NCBI GenBank assembly: GCA_037074705.1
Contig: CM073590.1
Span: 219,076,746 to 219,140,745 of the forward strand
From: Zhengitettix transpicula
Lineage: Eukaryota; Arthropoda; Insecta; Orthoptera; Tetrigidae
Direction: 5' to 3'
Length of the DNA stretch: 64,000 nucleotides
A model generated the notes under the pieces. It searched no databases. It saw only the letters and a list, made by a program, of their open reading frames with translations, and was not told the origin of the DNA. The position numbers were made by a program, and so were the translations under genes. Numbering within the stretch: position 1 is the first letter of the stretch; each line of letters begins with the position of its first letter. Positions 24,733 to 37,088 of the stretch are shown here, one piece after another.

Positions 24733-27700
24733 TGGATTATTATTTTCAAATCTTTAAAATTTTCATTCAGATTTATATCTGTAAAACTATTACTTTGGTA
24801 TAATTTTAAACATCAAAACGATTTATGCTGTTGCCAAAATTATAAAAATAATTTTATCTTCTTACAATTTTTTTTCATTTGCACTTGGAGAGTTTCCAAA
24901 ACAAAGGTAAAATATTTATTACGAATTTTGAAATAATTATTGTGTGTTAATTTTTATTTTATTAAAATGTTTCTGACAATACTGACTTATTCGGTTATAA
25001 AAAAACTATATTTTTCACCCTTCAATAAATTTGAACTTCAGTTCCGAGGCGCTATCTGGGAGGTAAAGCATGAACTTAATCGGTAGAACGTGATAGACGC
25101 TCCTGCCATCTGTAGCCGTCTCCGGAAATACAAGTTCTCCTCCAAAGCATAGGTAAAGATCCTCAAGACATTTTATTCTATAAATCACGAGTGCAGCCTC
25201 AACTTATTCTTTTTTTAAAAAAAAAAGTCGAACACTGCCTCTGGAGAAATTTTTTTAACGGGCTATAAAGCGTCATAGATATTAACTTTTTCCACGTCCT
25301 AATTTATTTTTTAAAACTATTCTGTAGATCCCAACGACACAGAAAATCTGAATCCTCAACAGTCAACCCGTTTCCCACTTTGAAAATATTCCGGCCCTAT
25401 CGTTAAAAATTTATAGAATCGTTTCAAGCATTTTCACTGTCGCGTGTACTTAATGCGTCTATTTACACATACCCAGTATAATTATTATTATAATCAATTA
25501 GTTACTTCTAAGAATTTATTTTTTTGTTGCAAAAACGAGTTCTCCTTGCGTATTGTGTAACTGGTATATATAAGTTCTGAAATATAAATCAAAATTAAAT
25601 TTATCTTACAACGTTCTGACGATACATCCACACACTAAATTTGTTGAAAATTGTAGATTGGAATCTTACCCTTCTCCTGTGAGAAAACAAAACAAAGGAG
25701 CGTTACTTTCTTTTTGTTAGCATCCATTTGTAATAATTGGGGGGGGGGGGAAGCTTAATTGATGTAGCAGTATTTATCTAAACGTATTCGCGAAGAATCC
25801 TAAAAAACTAAAATAAATTAATTCTGTGTGTTACACATTAATATATTTGTTTCTAATAATTTCATTTTGAGTAGGTATTGAAATATGACGAATAATATAT
25901 AAATATAATAAATTATTATCGTATTATTGGCGTCTCATCCCGTATTCCTGTCAAAATTGTTAAAATATGAATAAAAAAGTTATTTTATTTATTTTAGACG
26001 CGTCAACATATTAGTCATTGGCGACTTTCCATAACTTCTGCATGAATACATTTGATTCATTATTTTATTCTGGACTAGAAACTTTACTTTGCATGTACCC
26101 ATTATATCCATTTAGGAAAATGAAAATGACTCTAATCTTTAAATAATATAAAGTTAGATAATTAACTATTTTCCGTAGCCCTCAGATATACCATCAAGTT
26201 TAATTGATGTACACATTTTATAACACAATAAAAGTTTAAATAAGAGATATAAGAATGTTAGTTTATTGCATACGTTAGGCTAAATGAAGTGTTGTAAATA
26301 CTGTCATCAATTTAATATGAACTAATATCATGGTTTGAAACCGCCGTTCTACATTTTAAAGGTAAGGGGGAAGTGTTTTAATTAAAAATAAAGGCACGAC
26401 TTAAATTTATGTTAAAGGAAATCTACAGATGAGGCCGAAACGTATTCCAAAAATAGACGAGACATCGTTCAATTTAGAGTCTACATCAAAATAGTATAAA
26501 ATAATAAAAAATTTACAATTTACGGTCCACGGCACACGGGAAGATTGACATGAATAAGGAAATACGCAACAAAGCGTGCTTCATCACAGCTTCACTCACC
26601 ACAGCCCGTAAAACGAAGATTTATGAGACTATAATTCAAGTCACGTTACTATTTTATGCATACGAAAATAAATTCACTGCAACAGTTGTAGTTGCACTTT
26701 TCAGGTACGAAGAGCCTATGAAGCCGAGTATCAAGTGTCTACATTTTCAATGCAGACTTTAATATGAACTAACACTTGTAAATTATAGTACATTATCCAT
26801 TTACTATTTAAAATTAAATAGACACATAAGGTGAATTTATATTCATAGACTTACTTTTTCCGTATATTCTCGAGGAACAAAGATATCATTTAAAAACAGC
26901 ATCTATACATGTTGAACTAGTAAAATACAAATTCATAATATAATATGGAGGAAGAAAAATTACCCGTCAACTGTTTTCATTCCCTTGGTTCTACGTAACC
27001 CTAACAAGAATAGAAAGCTTTATTTACATTGTAAATATATAGACACATAAATTACGAAAAATCAAATACGGTTAAGAACAAACAAGGTGAGTATATAATT
27101 CTAGTAAAAGTATTACAGAAGTTTATATAACTAAAAATTATAAAGTTGTTACACTATCCTATTAAGTCTGACGCAAGAAGAATCAAGATTATTAACTTCA
27201 ATTGAAGGGCTACATCTACGTCCAAAATGTGTTTTGAGAGCAGAGAAAAATATGGAGTTGTAAAGTTAAGGGAGGAGACTTATGTCTCATAAATAAACAA
27301 CAATTTAAATTTAAATCTTAGGATGAGAGAAAATATTGTGGCACTTATTTAGACACCTTAATTACTATACATTTTAATGAAAGAACCAATTTGTGTAATA
27401 AAATATGAATATGTCTACAGTATAAACATGCAGCTGTTGTCATTTCTTGGATATAAATAGTCAAGGAATAATGCAAATAATAAATAGGAAACTACAAAAA
27501 AAATTAACTTGGTAAACTTTTAAGAGTTGTTTTCTTTACTATTTAATAATTGATATTTGTGAAACAATTATTCTTTTAAAAACTTTAAATTCAAACACAT
27601 CATGAATCGTAACTTTCTACTGCAAAAATTTCCCTTAACGTAATACTTACCGACTATTTTTCATTTCTCTCAACTACATACTGGTGCAATCGGCTGAACT

Positions 27701-27957
27701 CTATAACATTAGGCTTCTCTTTAACTTATAGGATAAGTTTTCACGATAATTTGAATGTAAATTAAACAGACTTAAAAGGTTCAACATAATTGCAGCTAAT
27801 ATTTAAACATTTGAGTACATTTTGATGCAGGTGAGGTACAAATCCGTGAAAGTTAGGATGTTGAACAGTAATAACCCCAGGATAAATAGTATTCGGGCGA
27901 AATGGATAATAATGACTGCGCAACCATTTCCTTCCGTTAAATTGTTAGAATCAATCA
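23331..27957. other. AT-rich intergenic sequence
   Basis: No gene or dispersed repeat is recognised. A pure (AT)n microsatellite lies at 24688-24730 and a G12-type run at 25739-25750. The patch 25040-25140 is a little GC-richer. Confidence 0.55.
24688..24730. repeat. (AT)n microsatellite
   Basis: About 21 uninterrupted AT units. Confidence 0.95.
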
Positions 27958-28225
27958 CTATAAAAATGGAATGGTTAGGAAGAGGGTGGAGCTAAATCGC
28001 CTCTCACTTTCAGTGTGGGGAGCGAAATGACCTTTTAGAGAGAAAAAAATCCAGAATTCGCCTCTCTTCGTGGTACTTGGGGTGGCCCCTGCAGAAAGAA
28101 CGCTGTTCCGTTTACCAAATGGCGCAGAGAGACCTGATGGAGTCAACTCAGTTTCAGACGTGAAACCGAGGCACACAGCTGGTCCTCCGATACCGCAAGA
28201 AACTGAGGCTTGAGTTAAAAGCATT
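27958..28225. other. GC-richer block with an 88-codon minus-strand frame
   Basis: A compact GC-richer segment in AT-rich DNA. It is open for 88 codons on the minus strand (28224-27958) and starts MLLTQASVSCGIGGPAVC. I see no domain, splice sites or repeat copies. It could be regulatory, a retroposed fragment or chance. Confidence 0.2.
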
Positions 28226-28415
28226 TATTTCAAGTAATGCAAGTAGTGTAATACAATATTTTGCCTTCGGAAAACGTTGACTGCTTTTATTTTACAAAAT
28301 TAAGTTATGAAGAATAAGTGATTTTTAAAACTCCATTTTCCTGCCATTCTATATCTTCGGCACGTCAAAAGCGCAAAGGCTGCGGGTATCTCCAAATCAA
28401 TGTTGACGTTTACAA

Positions 28416-29003
28416 TGTAAAGAATTATTTTTGTGGGCTGGGTTTTTACGTTAAATCAAAATAAATATTTGACAAATAAAGAAATTTTATATAAGTTTAT
28501 TAACGTTAAACATGAAAACTCTTATATCAGGCACCTGTGGTTTTTACATAGAAGAGATCTGCTGCCCGTACCAAATGCGTACTGCTATTCTGTGTTGTGT
28601 TGCCTGCTGTAGCTCTCGTACCGACGTACTGGCGTCGACTCAGGGGTTGATCACTGCCTAAGGCGTCGGCCTCCGGGATTGAATGCTGGCAAGCCGTCGT
28701 ACTAAATTGTGTGGTGCTATTCGGTGAACTCTTCACTGACAAATTGTGACTCCTTTCTCACAACGATTCTGCCTCGAACTATATCAGAGACAACAACTTT
28801 ACGGAGCCTCTCTTAATCACATCCACCAGCTTCGGTGAGTGCAGAACAACTGTTTTTTCAAAAGCTTATCTCCTCCCTTATATCCTCCCAGTCTTTTACT
28901 TTTTTCATTGTTAGAAAACTTCGTCAGTTTTACTGATTCTTCCATTGTCACAAGATTTATAGCACGCAGCTGCAGTTCCTGCAACCTAAATACACGCGTT
29001 ACA
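28416..29003 (-). mobile_element. Solo LTR, family E, copy 1 (internally deleted)
   Basis: Begins tgtaaagaattatttttgtg and ends cacgcgttaca, so the ends form the TG...CA inverted pair tgtaa/ttaca of an LTR. It matches copies 2 and 3 over most of its length but lacks about 75 bp in the middle and about 190 bp near the right end. Flanks are acaa and acat, one mismatch from a 4 bp target duplication. No internal retrotransposon domain adjoins it. Strand is uncertain; minus is preferred because the tgtaacg end looks like a usual LTR 5' end and AATAAA then falls near the 3' end. Confidence 0.75.
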
Positions 29004-30777
29004 ACATCTAGCAAAATTGATTCATAGATTACAATGTACCAAATATATAAAACTTAAACAGTCATCATAAATTTAAAGGAAAGAAGTTTTTGATTATTCT
29101 CGACAATCTTATTTTCTCCAAAAATTACTTTTTAAATGATCAAATAAGCCAATGTAAAGAAATTATTGACATTGGGTTATCTAAAATGTAGTAAGAAATA
29201 ACGCTAAGCAATTCATTTGTTTTACAATAAAAAATATTTATTAAAATGCTGCTTTTCTGAAATCTTGAATTTCTAATTTGAACTACTTTCATCACATTTT
29301 TTTCGGAGCCCGATCGTTTTTACCACAGGAAAAAGTAAGTATATTGCGAAGAAAACCATGTTATTTATTATCACAAATCCAATGTGCGAGTCGTACTCTG
29401 AATTTTAATATTTTTTATTTAATAGAAGTTTGTGAACTACGAGATTCTCGCAACTGTGACACGACGCCATTGTCTCTTTCTTTCTAGTCTAGATTGACGA
29501 TTTCCCCGGGGGAAAGGATTTGTAAGGTCTCAGCTCTGTGCGACTCTGTTTCATCTCAAAGTTAGCTTCTTCCTCCTGACCATTCTTCTCCAAGATGATG
29601 ATTACTTTGCAAGAAGGCCATAAACATTTTACATTTTTAAAGTAACTACATACCTTCAAATTCGTAGCCTTAATTGAATTTATGTATCTTTGGCGTTACT
29701 TGACTTAGTTAAAAGGAAACAATTCAGTTGTCAGTAGGAATGATCAAAATCAAGAACTAGTTTTAGAAGCAGCCTATATCTGAAAAATTAACAATTTTCG
29801 TCTCATAATGGAGCCGGAGCCATGGATCTGCATTACAGCTGAGAGGGTGATGTTGCGAATACGCATCCGGTGATCATTATTTTGGTTTAGCTTTTTTTCT
29901 TTCGTCCTCTTCTCCATATAGCGCATTAAGTCTAGGCGCGTCTTCCTTAAGGCTTAATGCGCGTTCATCTTTATCACGTTTCTTCATCCTCTCATCTTCC
30001 TTCTTACAACGTCTGCACTTCTTAAATCCCACTCCTTATCGTCCACAAATCTCAAACCGCGCCGAACCTGTCAGGGAATGTAATAGTTTATCCCAATTCT
30101 TCTATTATGGATATGATGCTACCTTTAAGGAGCAGTGGAACCTCCGCTTAACTTATTTATATTGGGAGAAAACAAAAATAATTAAAATTTGAATTAACCA
30201 AATAATTACAATTTATTTACATTAAAATTTTAGGTCTTAATCCTGTGAGAATATTAAAAACTAATATCCATACCGGTGATACTTTAACAACCGAAGACGG
30301 ATTATACTCTCACGTCTCCTTTGCCTTCCTGCCACCGTGTCTCGATTCCTTCAGGGTTGAACCAATTCACTCTAGCCTTTATCTTTAATCTTCTCACAAG
30401 GAATATAAATCCAAATAATCACTATCCAAATGAACAGTATTGAACAATAAAACTTATCAGTCTTTACTTTAAATGATAATCAGCCTGAGTCTCTAAATAA
30501 TAATTATTATCAGCTCTCTAGATAATAAAATGTGCACAAGCAGATATTCGTAATTTATAATCTCTTGCATCGTCCAAAATAATTGGTCTAAGAGACCAAA
30601 CACAAAAGTTGCGTATAGGTGTGACCTTTCTGTTTACAGAATTACTTTAGAAACCCTTGAACTTGAACTCTCATGGCACATTTCAAGAGGCAGCGCAGTT
30701 GGTGAATGACTAAATTTTAATTTATCTCAATTTGTCGTTCAACGGAAATTTCCTTTAACGCGGTAATTTTTAGCATT
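29004..30777. other. Intergenic sequence, nothing certain
   Basis: Mostly AT-rich. The only curious frame is a 52-codon lysine/glutamate-rich one on the minus strand (30035-29877), listed separately. Open frames at 29278-29487 show no domain. Confidence 0.5.
29877..30035 (-). pseudogene. Unidentified charged 52-codon frame, possibly a gene relic
   Basis: The minus-strand frame includes FKKCRRCKKEDERMKK and later ALSLKEDAPRLNALYG, ending at a TAA. It is more protein-like in composition than neighbouring frames, and a second overlapping frame just upstream is also open. A stop precedes it and there is no ATG at the front. I do not recognise the family. A 10 bp perfect inverted repeat (gcgcattaag/cttaatgcgc, 29921-29930 and 29953-29962) lies inside. 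It could be a decayed exon or chance. Confidence 0.2.
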
Positions 30778-30960
30778 AACTACCTGGGTGCTCGCCGTTC
30801 CCCGGGCTGTCATAATTAAACTCATCGACATCCAGAACCTCGGATTCCATTGCAATGTTTTTGCGTTATTTTATCTAACGCCCCTTCACCCCAATATATA
30901 AAGGTGCTACTGTCCTATGTCGTAAGGGGTTCAAATTATACTCAAAAATATCTTGAGAAA
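30778..30960 (+). repeat. Family-D repeat, unit 1
   Basis: Starts ctacctgggtgctcgccg and runs through tcatcgacatccagaacctc to ttttgcgttattttat and cttcacccc. The same order occurs at 58307-58470 and, reversed, at 15247-15290. Confidence 0.55.
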
Positions 30961-31044
30961 CGCTATCTATCTCATTGACACCAAAAAGCTTTCTTTTGAC
31001 GAATATATCGACCGCTTTAACATGTTTGAAAATCTACACACTCG

Positions 31045-31160
31045 TCCACCTCCACCCCCTGGGATTAAACGGCAAGTTGAGAGTCATAATCAGCGACATC
31101 CATAACCCCAATCTCGGTTGTTTCTGCATTATTTTTATGTATTCCTGGCCACGTACGAGA
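31045..31160 (+). repeat. Family-D repeat, unit 2 (tandem, partial)
   Basis: Repeats the aatcagcgacatccataacc and tttctgcattatttttatg blocks of unit 1 about 285 bp downstream. The two are diverged, so this is an old tandem or independent insertion. Confidence 0.45.
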
Positions 31161-31299
31161 CGTCTCCATCTATTATATAAGTCTGTGCCATGCTCACCTT
31201 AATAGGAAAGCACAACAGAGGAAGAGATAAAAAACATACTACTTGATAATAAAGCATATTATACCAATCAAGATTTATTTAAAAGTAAATCAATATAAA

Positions 31300-31775
31300 G
31301 AGCAGCCAAATTGAAACTTTATTGGACTGTCACAAGATCTATTGTAATATACCTTTGTGAAACCAGAAATTTAAAAGATATTGATCAACAAATATTACTA
31401 ATATTCGAAAGAAAGATTCAGAGAAAAATATATCGACCGACAATAGATGCTAATGGATAATATAGTATAATTTGACAAAATAATTAAAACGAAAAACAGC
31501 TATCAACTTCCTAAAATCCCAGAGATTAAATTGGAGTGGGCATGCATATAGGACAGAACACATCAAACTGGTTAAAATGGGATAAACAATCAATGGATAC
31601 ATGAAAGAAAGAAAAAACCGAATTACATAGGATAATGTACATATATTAAAAACTTATGAAAATTAAAAACTGGAATAGGACAGGAAAGAATGAAAGGGAA
31701 TAATTAAGAAAGGCAAAACATTCTCAAATTAATGTTCTAGCGCCTGAAGAAGAAGAAGTGGATGAATACTGAATT
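31300..31775 (+). pseudogene. LINE reverse transcriptase C-terminal remnant (RTE-like)
   Basis: Conceptual pieces in shifting frames match the C-terminal part of insect RTE-type LINE polyproteins, in the right order: CETRNLKDIDQQI, IFERKIQRKIYRP, a NWSGHAYRTEHIKLVKMG piece (the usual RLxWxGHxxRM-like segment) and a final lysine/arginine- or glutamate-rich end after agcgcctgaagaagaagaag. The palm and catalytic motifs are absent and several stops and shifts are present. It is a 5'-truncated, decayed copy. Clade assignment is from pattern memory, and Jockey or CR1 are alternatives. Confidence 0.6.
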
Positions 31776-31799
31776 TTTAACTATTACGTCACGGATAAA

Positions 31800-32340
31800 G
31801 GGATAAAAACTGGTACGTTCTTCCGGTAAGGTTATCGATCGCCTCTGAGTGTAGCCGCTGCACCGAGGTTGTCCACACAATTTCTTGCAACGTCATCTCA
31901 GGAGTAAACTGTCTTCTCCGCAGCAGGTATTGTGTCTCACAATGTCCTCTATTACGCACCAGATCGCGATCCCGGAGAGTCATCAATCTTGGAATGAATT
32001 TCTCCACCACTCCGGTAATAATCTCATCATGAAGTAATCAAGTAGGGTGTACAGAGTGTCGTAAGTTATTCACGGCCATGATTGCATATCTCAAGCGCCA
32101 GAGATGCAAATAATTAATGACCTCGCAGCGTCTAAGTGGCTTCTCACTTCGATAGCAACTCAGCAACAGCCGGGACCTTCCCCTCCTACCTAATGCGGGT
32201 CTTGTTTGCTGACTAAGAAGTGCGTAACGCACAAAGCGGTGTCCCTTAGACTTCCGTACGTTGCAAAAATGTTTATCGATTTATCAGAATAAAGTTCCAA
32301 TAAGCTGCGAGGGTTTATAGAATCTGAAACACTTGGCAGA
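31800..32340. promoter_or_regulatory. Candidate regulatory / conserved non-coding island 4
   Basis: GC-richer, non-repetitive block. It has a perfect POU octamer ATGCAAAT (32104-32111) overlapping TAATTAATGA (32111-32120). Together they give a composite POU/homeodomain site. Minus-strand frames of 64-73 codons show no domain. It lacks transposon ends. Confidence 0.4.
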
Positions 32341-33084
32341 AACAGAACGTGTTGCGGATGACATCAAAGGAAATAGAACAGTTTCAGGCGAGAAAAAATA
32401 GCAGTTATAACAGTGAAAAGGAATAAAGTAAATAATTACTTATCACATATAGCATTATGTTCGTCAGTCAATTCAAATCATTCCAGATCATTTCAAATCG
32501 GAACATCCTTAATTTATGAAAGGTGGTCAATTATACTTGTAGCTGTTCCTACTGATTTTAAAATAAAAACACAAACTAAAATTGTAAAATAATAAAAATT
32601 TATCAGGAGTATAAAAGTTGGGCGTCATGTAACAAAATTACCACATAAGAAAGAAAACATAAAATAAATCTAATTTATTATGTGAAATATTTACATAACA
32701 AAGGAAACTACATACTGACAAATACAGAATGAATAATAAATGCTACCGGCTTGCTAGAACATGAAATCCACCTCAGATTCCTCGTATTTAAGTAGAAGTT
32801 GAAATACCTTAACATTTAAACGCAAATACTCCAGAAAAGAAACCCCAACGGCTTACCGTTTGAGAAAGATTCACTGCATGAGGAGTTGCAGCGGTGTCGG
32901 AATCACCCGCCACATGTTGGACCGTTCTCAGGCCAGCGAACTTCCTCAACAAAATGTGACCACCGGCCTCCAGTCAAACATCGAGGGTATCTCCGCCTCC
33001 GCAGTCCAACGTAAAGTATCTCTCTCTACTACCTTCTCCAACCTTGTTACGTCCCCTATATTTTTACAAAACTACCCTTTATTG
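32341..33084. other. Intergenic sequence; last part GC-richer
   Basis: AT-rich to about 32830, then a GC-richer block (32840-33060) holding a 77-codon frame at 32860-33093 without a recognised domain. It ends at the solo-LTR target site. Confidence 0.45.
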
Positions 33085-33088
33085 GTAG

Positions 33089-33921
33089 TGTAAAGAATTA
33101 TTTTTGTGGGCTGGGTTTTTACGTTAAATAAAAAACTATTGACCATTAAAGAAATTTTATATAAGTTTATTACAGTTAAGCATGAAAAACTCTTATCTCA
33201 GGCACCTGTGGTTTTTACATAGAAGAGATCTGCTGCCCGTACCAAATACGTACTGCTATTCTGTGTTGTGTTGGCCGCTGTAGCTCTCGTACCGACGTAC
33301 TGGCGTCTCCGTATCTCACAGCCGGCAGAACGGGTTAACTGCAGTGATGACTTTAGTCAGGACCAATGCAAGGCGTCGTCTCAGGGGTTGACCACTGCCT
33401 AAGGCGTCGGCCTCCGGGATTGATTCCTGGCAAGCCGTCGTACTAAATTTTGTGGCTTCGATGAACTCTTCACTAACAAATTGTGGCTTGTGGCCCCTTT
33501 CTCACGAATATTCTGCCTCGGACTATATCAGAGACAACAACTTTACGGAGCCTCTCATAATCACATCCACCAGCTGCGGTGAGCGCAGAACAACTGTCCA
33601 GTTTCCAAAAGCTTATCTCCGTTCCCTCCATTATAACCTTCCATTCTTTTTTTCATTATTAGAAAACTTCGTCGAAATGTCAGTTTCACTGATTCTTCCA
33701 ATGTCACAAGAGTTATAGCACGCAGCTGCAGTTCCGTAGTCAACAATGGCCAACTATTCTATCATGTTGAGGCCAACAATCGAGATAGGACACGAAAATT
33801 ACTTGGATGCAAATATTTATCTCCTCCACCCCCACGCACGTGCACGGTTTCGAATTCTCAAAACCACAGCAAACAACACTTCCGAGACAAAGAAAAACTA
33901 AACCAAAATACAGGCGTTACA
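33089..33921 (-). mobile_element. Solo LTR, family E, copy 2 (833 bp, most complete)
   Basis: Runs from tgtaaagaattatttttgtg to caggcgttaca with perfect 4 bp target duplications gtag at 33085-33088 and 33922-33925. That proves insertion of a single LTR, or recombination between two LTRs leaving one. A 4 bp duplication fits Ty3/gypsy or BEL elements. TATA-like and AATAAA-like sequences occur inside. Strand is inferred as for copy 1. No internal coding sequence or second LTR is nearby. Confidence 0.88.
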
Positions 33922-33925
33922 GTAG

Positions 33926-34854
33926 AAATCTTCCGAACTAGTAACAGACGTCTCCATTGGCTACAAGGACGCGTCTGTCTAGCGTCGCATTCCTAGGGAT
34001 TTCCTGGAACAGTGAGCCAGCTACCTGTTGTTCCCAAGCTATTTATGACCTGAGAGGAAAAATCCCTTTCTTTATCCAAAACTAAAATTAAAATGTATTT
34101 CCATACTTTCCTTTACCTCAAATGAACTTTAAATAAACCGCGCCAAAATAATGGATTAAACAAAGTGCGCTATATACTTGCGAATCAAAACGTCCGTAAT
34201 TGAAACTGCAAAATCTCAGTAAAAATAATTTCCAGTTTCTATGTAACTTTATTATTTTTCATTTTAGAAATTTCTCAGAAGTAGTGTAGGTGATTATAAT
34301 TATTTTGTCGAACACAGTTTGTTAATTAAATACGTACCTCTTATATGTACCGAGTCGCACAATAATTCACGTAGTTTAGAGAAATAACAGTAATACTTTG
34401 CCTCTTTGCGAAGGCTCGGAATCCTCAAGTAATATAAGGAGAACACGAGAACTCGTCAGCTCCGTGAGAACGCACACCTGCTGGCAGATAATGATCACTG
34501 CAACAGAAAAACCAAGAGAAAACACTACCAAAATACAAAACATACGTCTTTAATCAAATTAGGATAACAGTTACTTATTTGAATAACCTACATTTATTTG
34601 GACATTATATTGTTAAAGAATTATCATATTCGTTCCTGGTAACACTACAATCGTGTTTCTCCTCATACATTAGACGAAATATAACAAATCTATTCTTCAT
34701 AAAGTACAAAAATGATGGGATTAGATTTATATACATTATATAATTAGATAAATTGTAATTGTGTTGTTACTTGCTTTTTTATTATGACAGTTGAAATTTA
34801 TTTCCTTTTTTAAATACTAAAGAAAATATATCAAAACTATTGCCATAGTGGAAA
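33926..34854. other. Intergenic sequence
   Basis: A CpG-containing stretch at 33930-34040 precedes AT-rich DNA. No gene or repeat is recognised. Confidence 0.5.
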
Positions 34855-35160
34855 TGATATAATGACTATAATTAGTGACAGGTAATTAATGTGGTTAACA
34901 GCAATTTCTAAAGCTGGATGACAAGTGTTAGCAAATGAATCCAAATGTGGCATATGACAAAAGTTTGGATTAATGACATTAATTTTCAGGTATCAGGCAT
35001 CTACTCGCTCAGAAGTCATTAATTATCCCGAGGTGGCTTTTTAGATAGAGCAATTATGTTGTAAAATGAGGTCATGAATTCTCAACTGAACATGGTCCAT
35101 TTTCGCACCCTGTTTCATACATTTGTAAGTGTTTACTTGTGAAGGATGGGGATTTTGGCT
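34855..35160. promoter_or_regulatory. Candidate regulatory / conserved non-coding island 5
   Basis: Dense homeodomain-type sites: ggtaattaat (34881), ggattaatgacattaatt (34978-34985 region) and tcattaatta (35016-35025). A Runx-like tgtggttaa (34890) overlaps the first. Not especially GC-rich, but low in simple repeats and without transposon signals. Motif clustering supports an enhancer-like role only as inference. Confidence 0.4.
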
Positions 35161-35569
35161 GTTTCAGATTTAATTACACTTAGAGATTCAATTTTAATTT
35201 TTTAAGACTATGAAAGTAGTTCTTAGCTTTAACGTTTGAAATTATTTTATAATAATTAAGTAGTAGAATAACAGTACTTTGTAATATACGGAGAAATATA
35301 CAAAGTATATAAAGGTGACCAATTAATGAACATAATTATATATTTGATTCTATAAGTTTCGTTCAGTGCTACCAATAGTAATTTATTGAAAAACTTTTTT
35401 CACATCATAACCCTCTGAATATTTTACAATAATTTATGACTTAAATTTGGAAGTTATAGATTCAATCGTCTCATTTTTTTCATTATTTATATAATATTTA
35501 CTTATATTCATGAGTATTAACTCAATAAACGTAAATCATTAATAAGGTTTAATGTAAAAAATGTCATCA
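35161..35569. other. AT-rich intergenic sequence
   Basis: Nothing recognised. Confidence 0.5.
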
Positions 35570-35960
35570 GCTACAAGAGGTAAATTTACATATAATGTGT
35601 TGAGCGGTCGCTTATCTATTAAATGATTACCTTTAATACACAAACTTCTGCTTGACTGTTTGATAATTTGCAGAACACCTGTGACAACCTCCTGGTACAC
35701 AATGGAGTACAAGTTCAAGTGGCCATAAAATCAGACGTTGCTTGAATTAATTAATTCTGTGGATCTCCTGCAATCTCCGTGCCGGTGGGGATAGTTAAGC
35801 TTGAAATGATTGGTAGAAGTTTAGAACATATCTGAATAACGCTATTGATTCAGTTTTTAGATGAAGAAGTTATAAAATGAGTTCGAGACGGTAGTTCAGA
35901 GGGAAGAAACTCCACACATAATTCCCACTGAACTGAAGGACGTCATAGCCGCCCAGTAGC
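35570..35960. promoter_or_regulatory. Candidate regulatory / conserved non-coding island 6
   Basis: Contains a perfect NK2/Tinman-type TCAAGTGG (35715-35722) running into gccataaaa, a posterior-Hox-like site. An E-box in acacctgtg lies at about 35675, and gaattaattaattc follows at 35744. No repeat copy or open frame explains it. Confidence 0.38.
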
Positions 35961-36161
35961 AGAAACGACTACGCCAACAGATTTCTTTAAATTTTTCATG
36001 ACTTCTTTTTTAAATAAAATTATATTTGCATGTAGGAGTTTCCAAGTCGCCGTCGTAATACAATATATTTGTTTTAGGCAATTTGAAAACACTTAAAATA
36101 TGAAACCGTAACTTAAATAGTTAAATATTATGTTGAAATTATAAAATATAAATAATCATAT

Positions 36162-36928
36162 TGTAACGCGTGTATTTAGGTTTATTTTTTTCTTTGTCTC
36201 GGAAGTGTTGTTTGCTGTGGTCTTGAGAATTCGAAACCGTGCACGTGCGTGGGGGTGGAGGAGATAAATATTTCCATCCAATTAATTTCGTGTCCTGTCT
36301 CGATTGTTGGCCTCAACATGACAGAATAGTTAGTCATTGTTGACTACGGAACTGCAGCTGCGTGCTATAAATCTTGTGACAATGGAAGAATAAGTCAACT
36401 GGCATTTCGATGAATTTTTCTAACAATAAAAAAAGTAAAAGAATGGGAGGATATAATGGAGGGGACGGAGATAAGCTTTTGAAACTGGAAAGTTGTTCTG
36501 CGCTCACCGAAGCTGGTGGATGTGATTAAGAGACGCTCCGTAAAGTTGTTGTCTCTGTTATAGTTCGAGACAAAATCGTCGTGAGAAAGAGGCCACAATT
36601 TGTTAGTGAAGAGTTCACGGAATAGCACCACACAATTTAGTACGACGCCTTAGCCAGCAATCAACCCCTGAGTCAACACTGCACTTAACCCGTTCTGCCG
36701 CCTGTGAGTTACGGAGACGTCGGTACGAGAGCTACAGCAGGCAACACAACACAGAATAGCAGTACACATTTGGTACGGGCAGCAGATCTCTTCTATGTAA
36801 AAACCACAGGTGCCTGAGATAAGAGTTTTCATTTTTAACTTTAATAAACTTATATAAAATTTCTTTATTAGTCAAATATTTATTTTTATTTAATGTAAAA
36901 ACCCAGACCACAAAAATAATTCTTTACA
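36162..36928 (+). mobile_element. Solo LTR, family E, copy 3 (767 bp)
   Basis: Begins tgtaacgcgtgtatttagg and ends attctttaca. It is the reverse complement of copies 1 and 2. Perfect 4 bp target duplications atat flank it (36158-36161 and 36929-36932). In this orientation a tataaat box lies mid-LTR and aataaac about 85 bp before the end. Its right flank is almost directly the PLE-A arm at 36939. Confidence 0.85.
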
Positions 36929-36938
36929 ATATATGTTG

Positions 36939-37088
36939 TAATGATAAGAAAGATAGCCAAATACAGACAAAATCAGTAATAATATAAATACCACACAACG
37001 TTCCTGAGATCCTTGCCCATTCTTCAGGTGCTAAGAACTGAGACCGACACAACTGCACTAGTCAGTTGACAAAACTCTTTTGAATCTG
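36939..37088 (-). repeat. PLE-A terminal arm (copy 3, left arm)
   Basis: Shows the family-A order on the minus strand, from agaaagatagccaaatac and taatataaataccacac to a cagttgacaaaactc end. A matching right arm lies at 37461, about 370 bp away. The pair brackets foreign or internal sequence instead of a tight palindrome. Confidence 0.7.
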
